DNA of 5,797 nucleotides from Gemmatimonadales bacterium (GTDB lineage Bacteria > Gemmatimonadota > Gemmatimonadetes > Gemmatimonadales > GWC2-71-9). A model generated the notes under the pieces. It did not search any database. It was not told where the DNA came from and saw only the letters and a list, made by a program, of their open reading frames with translations. Shown one piece after another: positions 1-5,656 of the stretch. Within the stretch, counting starts at the first letter, position 1. Each line of letters starts with the position of its first letter. The stretch is from NCBI GenBank assembly GCA_013003805.1, contig JABDII010000479.1, forward strand, positions 1 to 5,797, read 5' to 3'. The translations under genes were made by a program, and so were the position numbers.

Positions 1-316
1 GCCAGCGGTACATGAGGTGGGGCATCAACGGTGAGGGAACGATGACGCTGTTTGGTGGGACGCTGTTCTCTTCAGCGGCCTGGATCAGATACCCATCGAA
101 GAAGACATCCCAGTCTTGCACCACGAGTTCGTAGTCGCCCGGGTCGCTCGTTGACCGTCCGAGCTGGCAATCTGGGTTCTGATCGACAACCAGGAGGTGC
201 CGATAGGTGAGCTTGCCCTTCTCCCGTGCCTCAATCAGCTGCGTGGTGTAGAACTTCCCATAGCAGCCGCCGCCCACGATCACGATGTCGCCGAAGCGCA
301 GAGGAGGTTCCGGCAT
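1..316 (-). CDS. Rossmann-like protein of unknown function, N-terminal part (3' end outside window)
   Basis: I do not recognise this gene by name. The 105 visible codons begin at ATG 316-314 and run off the left edge, so the C-terminus is missing. Residues 9-19 (GDIVIVGGGCY) form a hydrophobic beta strand followed by a glycine-rich turn, and residues 41-46 (LLVVDQ) look like the second strand ending in an acidic residue. Together these resemble the start of a Rossmann fold that binds a dinucleotide or SAM. A Cys18 sits directly in the glycine loop, and a YTTQL helix follows. Residues 62-76 are rich in aromatic and acidic residues (DWDVFFDGY). There is no signal peptide, so it is probably cytoplasmic. 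The start lies 34 bp after the dienelactone hydrolase stop with no clear Shine-Dalgarno sequence; the frame stays open upstream but holds no other usual start codon. Coding is well supported; the binding role is inference. Confidence 0.75.
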   Translation of the reverse strand, partial: MPEPPLRFGDIVIVGGGCYGKFYTTQLIEAREKGKLTYRHLLVVDQNPDCQLGRSTSDPGDYELVVQDWDVFFDGYLIQAAEENSVPPNSVIVPSPLMPHLMYRW

Positions 317-350
317 GAACTGCGATCGTCCGCTTCGTGGGCGGCTGACT

Positions 351-1196
351 CTAGCCGAGAACCCGCTCGAGAAACCCGAGCAGCCGCTCCCAGGCGCTTC
401 TGGCGGGCGCTTCCCGGAGTGCCCGGTCCTGATCCACCCGGAGCCAGAATCCGTGGTTCACGGCATCGTAGATGTGGATGTCGTTGTCGATCCCGATCGA
501 ATCCAGGACCGCGGCGAAGCGCTCGACCTGCACCGGCGGAATGCCTTGGTCCATCGCGGCGAAGGTGCCGTAGACCGGATGATCCAATTGCGCAAGCACC
601 GCGGGATCCTCAACCAGTGAGCCGTAGAAGATCGCGGTCGCGTCGTGGTGCTCGCCGCCCAAGCCATAGCTCAACGCGATCCCGCCGCCGAAACACCAGC
701 CCATGACACCTACCTTCCCGGTGACATCCGTCCGCTCGCGCAGGAACTGTTGGGCGCGATCGAGGTTCGCGATCGCGCGATCCATGTCCCCGCGCGTCTC
801 GTTGACCAGCGCCATGTTCTCATCGCGGTTGGAGCCCGTCCGTCCCTGGTACAGATCGGCCGCCAAGGCCACGTACCCTTGCTCGGCAAAGGCATCGGCC
901 ACCTGCCGAACCCGATCGACCAGCCCGTTCCATTCGTGAATGAGGATGAGGGCCGGAAAGGGCCCTTCCCCATCCGGCACGGCGAGATAACCCCGCGTCA
1001 GGGTATCTCCCGACAGGTAGGTCACGGTCTCGCCTTGGGGCGGCGGCGCCTCGCCTAGGATAGCGCTGGGGATAGAGGTCGCGACGGGCTGGTCAGCACG
1101 GACGGCCGGCTGCTCAGCCTGGCGTGGTGCTTCGCCGGTACACCCCGTCGCGAGTACACCGAGAACAAGAATGACAGACACCCGTCGTCCGACCAT
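351..1196 (-). CDS. Dienelactone hydrolase family lipoprotein
   Basis: This 281-aa alpha/beta-hydrolase of the dienelactone hydrolase (DLH) family probably hydrolyses an ester or lactone; the substrate is unknown. Residues 1-18 are a lipoprotein signal peptide (basic MVGRR, then a hydrophobic core) ending in the lipobox LATGC with Cys19, so the mature protein should be lipid-anchored outside the cytoplasm. A Gln/Pro/Ala-rich tether of about 30 residues follows. Family marks visible: IHEWNGL at 86-92 with the DLH-type Glu88, AADLYQG at 112-118, the nucleophile elbow GWCFGGG with Cys168, Asp216 in AAMDQG, and His248 in NHGFW. This gives a Cys-Asp-His triad, as in classical DLH. The frame is open further upstream across the spacer repeat, but the start at 1196 is fixed by the strong GGAGGAGG site and by the signal peptide. 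It lies 95 bp after the exported amidase gene, so co-transcription is possible. Classical DLH is cytoplasmic, so the lipoprotein form is notable. Confidence 0.93.
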   Translation of the reverse strand: MVGRRVSVILVLGVLATGCTGEAPRQAEQPAVRADQPVATSIPSAILGEAPPPQGETVTYLSGDTLTRGYLAVPDGEGPFPALILIHEWNGLVDRVRQVADAFAEQGYVALAADLYQGRTGSNRDENMALVNETRGDMDRAIANLDRAQQFLRERTDVTGKVGVMGWCFGGGIALSYGLGGEHHDATAIFYGSLVEDPAVLAQLDHPVYGTFAAMDQGIPPVQVERFAAVLDSIGIDNDIHIYDAVNHGFWLRVDQDRALREAPARSAWERLLGFLERVLG

Positions 1197-1202
1197 TATC
1201 AG

Positions 1203-1210
1203 CCTCCTCC
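1203..1210 (-). promoter_or_regulatory. Ribosome binding site of the DLH-family gene
   Basis: On the minus strand this reads GGAGGAGG, six bases before ATG 1196. It is the strongest Shine-Dalgarno match in the window. It decides the start, because the reading frame stays open for about 79 more codons upstream through a tandem repeat that does not look like protein-coding sequence. Confidence 0.85.
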
Positions 1211-1251
1211 GTCTATCGAGATCAAGCACACAGCCATCCACCATTCTCTCT

Positions 1252-1291
1252 TCCCGTCTTCCCGCCTTCCCGCCTGCCCGCCTGCCCGCCT
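1252..1291 (-). repeat. Five tandem 8-bp GC-rich units in the amidase-DLH spacer
   Basis: Read on the minus strand, the spacer starts directly after the amidase stop with AGGCGGGC twice, AGGCGGGA twice, then AGACGGGA, and decays into a purine-rich tail. The period is exactly 8 bp and does not keep a reading frame. Each unit carries one GGG run separated from the next by five bases, giving five GGG runs in the coding-strand DNA and in any read-through mRNA. That spacing fits the loose G-quadruplex pattern (G3 with loops up to 7). Whether it folds or has a role is inference; a simple slippage-prone microsatellite is the null explanation. Confidence 0.85.
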
Positions 1292-2260
1292 TCACTCCGG
1301 CAAGTACCGCTTGGGAAACTTGGCCACCACGGTATAGGCCGGGTCGACGATGTTGGCGACCGTGCTTTCCGCAAGCTGGCCCAAGAGGGCGTAGGCATCC
1401 CACCGGTCGAACCCGTAGTCCTCCTCGAGCCACTCGATCAACTCCACGTGCGCCAGACGGAAGGCATCGATCAGCGGCCGGGCACTCCCGGCCACCATGA
1501 TGTAGTCGTCATCTTCGAAGCGTGGCCAGTCGATGGTCTTTCCCTTGATCAGGTCCAATCGCAACACCACGTCCATGCTGGTCTCGAGGCCGGTCCCGGC
1601 GACCTCACCATGACCCTGCGTGGCGTGCCCGTCGCCAAAATAGAAATAGGCGCCGTCGTGGAAGATCGGGAGATACACGGTGGTCCCTTCCCGCACTTCC
1701 GCCGCGTCCATATTGCCCCCGAAGTCGCCGGGCCAGAGCCCGCCGAACGCCTCTTCGCCTCGTGGTGCCACGGCCACCCGCCCGAGCATAGGCTTGAGAT
1801 CGATCTCGATGGAGCCCATGCGACTCCCCGGCAACTCAGTGGTGCCCGTCATGCGCTCTGGGTCGATCCGCCACACATAGCGCCGGGTCGGGATGGGATC
1901 GTTCAGGAAACGGACCCGTGAATCGCCCGACAGACCTCCGAAACCGGGCCGGACTCGCGACGCAGCGATGTCGTGATTCGGTTGGACCCTGATGATCTCG
2001 ACCACCAGGATGTCGTCGGTGGTCGCCCCTTCGATGTAGATCGGCCCGACCTCGCCCGGGAATGACCCACCTTCTGCCGTGTAGTACCCGCCGAAGTTCG
2101 TCTTGGAGATGAGAACCGTGTTCGGCTGAACACGGAGCACCGGCTCGCGAACCGCAAAAGTGGAATACCCGACCGTGGGTGTGAACCTCACGGTGTCCTG
2201 GGCCGCCGTCTCAGCGGTCAGGGCGCACGCCATCACGGCCATTCCAAGTGTTACCCGCAT
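1292..2260 (-). CDS. Exported acetamidase/formamidase family protein
   Basis: This 322-aa protein belongs to the acetamidase/formamidase (FmdA/AmdA) family, whose known members hydrolyse short amides to a carboxylate and ammonia. Family marks are in order: GPIYIEGAT (72-80) followed by DILVVEI (83-89), PGDFGGNMD (177-185), and the signature GDGHATQGHGEV (209-220), which normally reads GDxHAxQGDGEV. The C-terminal helical part carries DAYALL (288-293) and a final PKRYLPE. Residues 1-21 look like a Sec signal peptide (MRVTLG, a hydrophobic core, then ETAAQ), so cleavage near Ala20-Gln21 and a periplasmic or secreted enzyme are likely. Many characterised family members are cytoplasmic, so export suggests a scavenging role or a different amide substrate. 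The start at 2260 is chosen for an AAGGGAG site six bases upstream and for the signal peptide; a longer frame reaches 2380 but overlaps the upstream gene. The true substrate cannot be read from sequence. Confidence 0.92.
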   Translation of the reverse strand: MRVTLGMAVMACALTAETAAQDTVRFTPTVGYSTFAVREPVLRVQPNTVLISKTNFGGYYTAEGGSFPGEVGPIYIEGATTDDILVVEIIRVQPNHDIAASRVRPGFGGLSGDSRVRFLNDPIPTRRYVWRIDPERMTGTTELPGSRMGSIEIDLKPMLGRVAVAPRGEEAFGGLWPGDFGGNMDAAEVREGTTVYLPIFHDGAYFYFGDGHATQGHGEVAGTGLETSMDVVLRLDLIKGKTIDWPRFEDDDYIMVAGSARPLIDAFRLAHVELIEWLEEDYGFDRWDAYALLGQLAESTVANIVDPAYTVVAKFPKRYLPE

Positions 2261-2266
2261 CGTTGT

Positions 2267-2273
2267 CTCCCTT
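2267..2273 (-). promoter_or_regulatory. Ribosome binding site of the amidase gene
   Basis: The minus strand reads AAGGGAG, six bases before ATG 2260. It supports the short start, which begins directly with a signal peptide, over the in-frame extension to 2380 that would run into the membrane-protein gene. Confidence 0.75.
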
Positions 2274-2327
2274 CTCACAGCCGGGATGGCGACCGCCGCA
2301 CGGTCCAGTCCGGTCTCCCTGTCCCGA

Positions 2328-2777
2328 TCACGCCGTCGGAGTCGGGCGGAGTCGCGCACCAATGAGCACTCCAATCGCACCGAGGATCGGATTGAGCAAC
2401 GCGATCCAGACCGGCTGTTGCGCGTTCTGCATCGCGTCCATCATCGAGATCGTCTCGGTCCGCGCGATCGTCGGCGCCTCGGCTCCACTGGTCAGCACCG
2501 GGATCGCGAACACGATCCCCAAGATCACCACGACCACCACGAGCGCTTTCGGACCGCGCGGATCCTTGGCAACCAGAGCGCAGACATACCCGCCGATGAT
2601 CGCCGCGACCAATCCGACGATAATCGAGCCGACGATCCATCCGGCTGACACGTCCCAACTCCCGGGCTGGAACGCCCCGCTCGCTCCCATCACCATCCAC
2701 ACGAGCGACATCAGCACGAACACCACGATGACCATGACCACATACCCCAGCACTACGCTTCCGATCACTTTGCCCAT
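2328..2777 (-). CDS. Small four-helix membrane protein, unknown function
   Basis: I do not recognise the family. The 149-aa product is strongly hydrophobic with four likely membrane segments: about residues 4-31, 44-70, 77-95 and 121-141. A Lys/Asp/Pro/Arg stretch lies between helices two and three (KDPRGPK, 71-77). A polar loop of about 25 residues lies between helices three and four and carries charged and Met-rich parts (ARTETISMMDAMQNAQQ, 85-101 plus flank). The last helix ends with GARLRP. With a Lys after Met-Gly and basic residues in the 71-77 loop and at the C-terminus, the topology is uncertain but both ends are probably cytoplasmic. The start is clear: GGAGG lies five bases before ATG 2777. 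It sits 25 bp after the PHP gene stop and 67 bp before the amidase start, so it is probably co-transcribed with one or both. No catalytic motif is visible, so no function is proposed. Confidence 0.88.
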   Translation of the reverse strand: MGKVIGSVVLGYVVMVIVVFVLMSLVWMVMGASGAFQPGSWDVSAGWIVGSIIVGLVAAIIGGYVCALVAKDPRGPKALVVVVVILGIVFAIPVLTSGAEAPTIARTETISMMDAMQNAQQPVWIALLNPILGAIGVLIGARLRPTPTA

Positions 2778-2802
2778 GCGTTCCTCCGGGTTGTTCGACC
2801 GT

Positions 2803-3666
2803 CTACCGCTGTGCTTGTTCTTTCACGCTTCCTTCCTGGCGCCGCTGCTCCATCAGGGCCAGCCACTCCAGAGGCACCTGCTGCGACCCGATCGTTGCGG
2901 GGAAGGGCTCGGTTCCGGCGTCTCCATGCCAGTCGCTCCCGCCGGTTTGAAGCAGGCCGAGCGCCGTCGCATGCTCGGCTAAGTTGCCCCGAACTTCAGC
3001 CGAATGGCTCGGGTGGCGGGTCTCCACCGCGTCCAGTCCCTGAGCCTGAAGCCGCCTGAGCGCGCGCCGCGAGCCGCGATCCTTGAGGTGCGCGGCCGAC
3101 ACCAGCCCACCGACTCGATGTACCAAGTCTGCCACCTCACTGAAGCTCGGAAGGTCTTTGGCAACGAAGGCCGGCTTCCCACGACCGAGGTACCGGTCGA
3201 ACGCCTCTTGGATGCCGTTTACGGCTCCACAGTCAACCAGCACCTGTGCAACATGGGGTCGGCCGATGGCGCCACCGCGTGCGGTCTCCAGAACCCGTTC
3301 AAAGTCCATCGAGACTCCCAGGCCCTGGAGCCGGGTTACCATGCGGTCGGCACGACGATAGCGGTCGTCCCGGCATCGCGCCAGGAAGGACTCGAGCAAG
3401 TCCGAATGGATGGGAAGGAAGTATCCAAGAACGTGGAGTTCCCCCCAACCCGCCGCGACGGAGAACTCACATCCGCTCACCACTCGCACACCGAGGGGGT
3501 TGCCTGCTTCCAGCGCTTCGGGAACGCCTGACACGGTGTCGTGATCGGTGAGCGCGATGGCGGTGAGGCCCGCCTTGGCAGCCCGCTCGACCACGACGCT
3601 TGGGGTCAGGGTTCCGTCTGATGCCGTGGAGTGCAAGTGGAGGTCGACGTACGTGGGATGGCTCAG
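2803..3666 (-). CDS. PHP-domain phosphoesterase (RNase AM / TrpH type), apparent CTG start
   Basis: This 287-aa protein is a PHP-superfamily metal-dependent phosphoesterase of the COG0613 type. Known relatives include RNase AM (YciV/TrpH), a 5'-3' exoribonuclease that trims rRNA 5' ends, and a 3',5'-nucleoside bisphosphate phosphatase. Counting from the CTG, metal ligands are visible in family order: DLHLHS with His10/His12, Asp17, LTDHDT with Asp41-His42, Glu67 in GCEFS, His78 in LHVLGYF, His138 in GRPHV, His193 in AAHL, and Asp245/His247 in GGSDWHGD. The insert between the two halves (about 85-190) is the usual family length. The frame is open back to a TGA at 3805-3807 but holds no ATG, GTG or TTG before the HxH motif. 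A TTG inside the motif (3636) would remove the first metal-binding histidine. CTG at 3666-3664 overlaps the upstream TGA as CTGA and gives the normal N-terminus SHPTYVDLHLHS, so it is chosen. A base error that destroyed an ATG is the main alternative. Confidence 0.88.
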   Translation of the reverse strand: MSHPTYVDLHLHSTASDGTLTPSVVVERAAKAGLTAIALTDHDTVSGVPEALEAGNPLGVRVVSGCEFSVAAGWGELHVLGYFLPIHSDLLESFLARCRDDRYRRADRMVTRLQGLGVSMDFERVLETARGGAIGRPHVAQVLVDCGAVNGIQEAFDRYLGRGKPAFVAKDLPSFSEVADLVHRVGGLVSAAHLKDRGSRRALRRLQAQGLDAVETRHPSHSAEVRGNLAEHATALGLLQTGGSDWHGDAGTEPFPATIGSQQVPLEWLALMEQRRQEGSVKEQAQR

Positions 3667-3929
3667 CGGGTATACCCCGTCTCCGGTGCTGTCCAGGACG
3701 GCTGTGACCGGGCCAGCAGGTCCGCTAGCTGCCGATCGCTCAACTCGTTCAAGGACACTTCCCGGTTTCGTGCTCCTAGGGGAGAGTATCGCGCCACCCG
3801 TTGCTCACGATTCGGTCCGCTGCCACGACTGAAGATGAGCCCGAACTCGTCCCGCACGAACTGGGTGACGCGGCCGCTCGGCGCGACCTCCCACTTCTCC
3901 CCGTCAACTTCGATGATGCGTCTCGGCAT
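3663..3929 (-). CDS. Conserved-looking 88-aa protein, unknown function
   Basis: I do not recognise the family. The 88-aa product starts MPRRIIEVDGEKWEV and continues PSGRVTQFVRDEFGLIF, which reads like a small beta-rich domain with alternating hydrophobic residues. A basic, Arg-rich middle (about 35-56, RGSGPNREQRVARYSP) follows, and then a helix rich in Leu and Asp (NELSDRQLADLLARS, 61-75). There is no signal peptide or membrane helix, so it is probably cytoplasmic; the basic middle could contact nucleic acid, but that is a guess. Its stop overlaps the apparent CTG start of the PHP gene, which points to translational coupling. The start follows the 104-aa gene by 28 bp and lacks a good Shine-Dalgarno sequence; ATG 3929 is kept because the upstream in-frame sequence is antisense-like and Arg-rich. 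It is probably real given the operon packing and protein-like composition. Confidence 0.7.
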   Translation of the reverse strand: MPRRIIEVDGEKWEVAPSGRVTQFVRDEFGLIFSRGSGPNREQRVARYSPLGARNREVSLNELSDRQLADLLARSQPSWTAPETGYTR

Positions 3930-3957
3930 GGGCGATTGTGTCGTTATGAGAGCTGGA

Positions 3958-4272
3958 CTATTCCACGCGTCCCGGCGGCGGCGGGATCTCGTGCCACAGG
4001 TCCGACGAGCCCGGCGCATACGTCGCAATTTCCCGAAGGCGATTGACCATTGCCGCTTCGTCCGGCGTCCAGGTTTCCCGGAGAGCAGCCTCGTTCGCTG
4101 CCTCGATGAATTCGCAAAAACTACCGGGTTCCTGACTGTGCCGGAACACCCAAATATTGAGTCCCCGCTCTTGGGCCAGACTCGCGAGGGCGTGCACCGT
4201 CTGAACGTACGAAGCTTCGTCTCCCGGGTTGACCGTGACCCGGCCCACCTTCAAGGCTCGGACCGGGAGCAT
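3958..4272 (-). CDS. 104-aa protein behind E2, probable dimeric alpha/beta-barrel (ABM-like) fold
   Basis: I do not recognise a named family. The 104-aa product begins at ATG 4272, one base after the E2 stop (the junction reads TGAGATG), so it is very likely coupled to E2 translation. The pattern is strand (VGRVTVNPG, 9-17), helix (DEASYVQTVHALASLAQERG, 18-37), strand (NIWVFRHSQEPG, 39-50), then SFCEFIEAANEAAL (51-64). The strand-helix-strand order with WVFRH followed by a FxEFIE helix resembles antibiotic-biosynthesis monooxygenase (ABM) or NIPSNAP-like ferredoxin-fold dimers, where this segment usually faces the cavity. A conserved-looking TWTPDEAAMVNRLREIA helix (67-83) and a Pro-rich tail (EIPPPPGRVE) follow. 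There is no signal peptide. The fold is inferred from pattern only and no catalytic residue is claimed; the position suggests a tie to 2-oxoacid metabolism or simple operon hitch-hiking. Confidence 0.82.
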   Translation of the reverse strand: MLPVRALKVGRVTVNPGDEASYVQTVHALASLAQERGLNIWVFRHSQEPGSFCEFIEAANEAALRETWTPDEAAMVNRLREIATYAPGSSDLWHEIPPPPGRVE

Positions 4273-4273
4273 C

Positions 4274-5614
4274 TCACGCGGCCGTGTCGGGAAAGTTCTC
4301 CAACGTGGCTCGGACATCCGCCAAGAAGCGGTCGGCGTCGGCACCGTCGACAACCCGGTGATCGTACGACATCGAGAGCATTCCCTTGGTCCGGATGCCG
4401 AGGGCATCGGTGCCATCCGGCAGCGACACGACTGCGGGCTGTTTCGTGATCGACCCCACTGCAAGGATGGCTGTCTGCGGCTGGTTGATGATCGGGACAC
4501 CGGTCAGGGAGCCGAACACACCCGGGTTGGTAATGGTGAAGGTGCCCTTCTGGACTTCGTCCGGGTTCAGCTTCTTGGTCCTGGCCCGCTCCCCGAGGTC
4601 GTTGATGGCTCGGGCAATCCCAATGAGCGACAACTCGTCGGCATGTTTGATAACTGGAACGATGAGCCCCCACTCAAGCGCGACCGCGATACCGACGTTG
4701 ACGTCGCGCCGGTAGATGGTGTTGTCGCCCGAGACGGCCGCGTTCACCACGGGATGGTTCCGGACGTTGTCCGCCACCGCCTTGGTGATGAACGCAAGGT
4801 AGGTCAGGTTCACCCCACGGTCGGCGTAGTCCTTCTTGAGCCTCGCGCGAACCTGTGCCACCCGGGTGTAGTCGATCTCGAACACGCTGGCCACATGGGC
4901 CGACACCCGGCGAGACATGACCATGTGATCGGCCGTGAGCTTCCGGATGCGAGACCAGGGTTCAACCCGATCACCCTCCCACGCATCGACCAGCGGTGCA
5001 TGGACCTCGGCCACCACCGGCCCGCCGGCCGCAGTCGGAGGAGACGGCGCCGCGGTGGGGCGAGTCTCCAAGTATGTCAGCACATCTTGCTTGGTGACCC
5101 GTCCGGCCATTCCGGTTCCGGGGATAACCGAGATGTCGAGATCGTGTTCCGCGGCCATCTTTCGCACGAGGGGCGTTGAGCGGCGGCGGAGTCGCTCCTC
5201 GGTGGTCTCCGCGCCTGCTCCATCACCGGCCGCGGGGGCCCTGGCCGCGGCAGGAATCGGCGCAGGCGCCGGCGCTGGAGGAGGGGGAGGGGGAGCTGCC
5301 GCGGCGGCCGGTTCGGGCGCCGTGGCGGGACGTGCCGGCGCTTCGGCAGGTGGAGCCGCCGCAACGGCTCCAGCTTCGGTCTCGATCCGTGCCACCACCG
5401 TGTTCACCTCGACCGTTTCGCCCTCTTGGACCAGGATTTCCGCCAGCGTGCCCGCGTTCGGCGCCGGAATCTCGGCATCGACCTTATCGGTCGAGATCTC
5501 GAAGATCGGCTCGTCACGCTTGACCGCGTCGCCCACCTGCTTCAGCCACTTCGACAGCGTTCCCTCGGCGATCGATTCACCCATCTGGGGCATGATCACA
5601 TCAATGCGGGCCAT
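4274..5614 (-). CDS. 2-oxoacid dehydrogenase complex E2 (dihydrolipoamide acyltransferase)
   Basis: This 446-aa cytoplasmic enzyme takes the acyl group from E1 on a swinging lipoyl arm and passes it to CoA, forming the core of the complex. Domain order: lipoyl domain (residues 2-77) with the lipoylated Lys44 in STDKVDAEI; a Pro/Ala-rich flexible linker (about 84-135); a peripheral subunit-binding domain (146-182; STPLVRKMAAEHDLD and GTGMAGRVTKQDV); a second linker; and the catalytic CAT domain (about 215-443) with NPGVFG (363-368) and the active-site SYDHRVVDGA, His419 and Asp423. A single lipoyl domain and total length are normal for SucB, BCKDH-E2 or short PDH-E2. GGAG seven bases upstream supports ATG 5614. 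The gene follows the E1 beta gene by 42 bp; a separate E1 beta means an alpha2beta2 E1, which favours a pyruvate or branched-chain 2-oxoacid complex over homodimeric SucA-type 2-oxoglutarate dehydrogenase. Substrate cannot be settled from E2 alone, so no symbol is given. Confidence 0.96.
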   Translation of the reverse strand: MARIDVIMPQMGESIAEGTLSKWLKQVGDAVKRDEPIFEISTDKVDAEIPAPNAGTLAEILVQEGETVEVNTVVARIETEAGAVAAAPPAEAPARPATAPEPAAAAAPPPPPPAPAPAPIPAAARAPAAGDGAGAETTEERLRRRSTPLVRKMAAEHDLDISVIPGTGMAGRVTKQDVLTYLETRPTAAPSPPTAAGGPVVAEVHAPLVDAWEGDRVEPWSRIRKLTADHMVMSRRVSAHVASVFEIDYTRVAQVRARLKKDYADRGVNLTYLAFITKAVADNVRNHPVVNAAVSGDNTIYRRDVNVGIAVALEWGLIVPVIKHADELSLIGIARAINDLGERARTKKLNPDEVQKGTFTITNPGVFGSLTGVPIINQPQTAILAVGSITKQPAVVSLPDGTDALGIRTKGMLSMSYDHRVVDGADADRFLADVRATLENFPDTAA

Positions 5615-5656
5615 TCCCGGTCTCCATTCATAGCATCTGACAGGATTCTGCTTCCA

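Noticed and set aside
1191..1226. Possible promoter with TTGATC and GATAAT on the minus strand before the DLH gene
   Set aside because: The spacing is about 19 bp and the -10-like box overlaps the ATG itself, which conflicts with the strong Shine-Dalgarno site in between.
1197..1433. N-terminal extension of the DLH-family protein
   Set aside because: The extension is Arg/Gly-rich, is partly translated from the 8-bp tandem repeat, and overlaps the end of the amidase gene. The lipoprotein signal and a GGAGGAGG site mark the start at 1196.
2285..2310. Short GACCG/CGGTC inverted repeat in the spacer before the amidase gene
   Set aside because: The stem is only five base pairs and no T-run follows, so it is not a credible terminator in GC-rich DNA.
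2261..2380. N-terminal extension of the amidase
   Set aside because: The extension overlaps the membrane-protein gene and would hide the signal peptide; a good ribosome site precedes ATG 2260.
3634..3636. TTG as start of the PHP gene
   Set aside because: It falls inside the HxH metal-binding motif and would remove Asp8 and the first histidine, leaving an enzyme without its metal site.
3631..4449. Plus-strand open frame of 272 codons opposite the two small genes
   Set aside because: Arg/Ser-rich, no recognisable motif, and no ribosome site. The minus-strand products have more protein-like composition and fit the operon packing, so this is treated as a shadow, though it is the least certain of the rejections.
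4229..5179. Plus-strand open frame of 316 codons opposite E2
   Set aside because: It lies entirely antisense to a well-supported E2 gene apart from a short end, has a His/Arg/Gly-rich composition typical of GC-rich shadow frames, and shows no family motif.
5275..5297. G-rich stretch on the plus strand with two GGGGG runs, possible G-quadruplex
   Set aside because: It is fully explained by the proline codons of the E2 linker on the other strand and has too few long G runs.
4935..5633. Plus-strand open frame of 232 codons rich in Ala, Gly and Ser
   Set aside because: It is the mirror of the E2 lipoyl domain and Pro/Ala linker; its poly-Gly and poly-Ala tracts are the complement of the proline/alanine codons.
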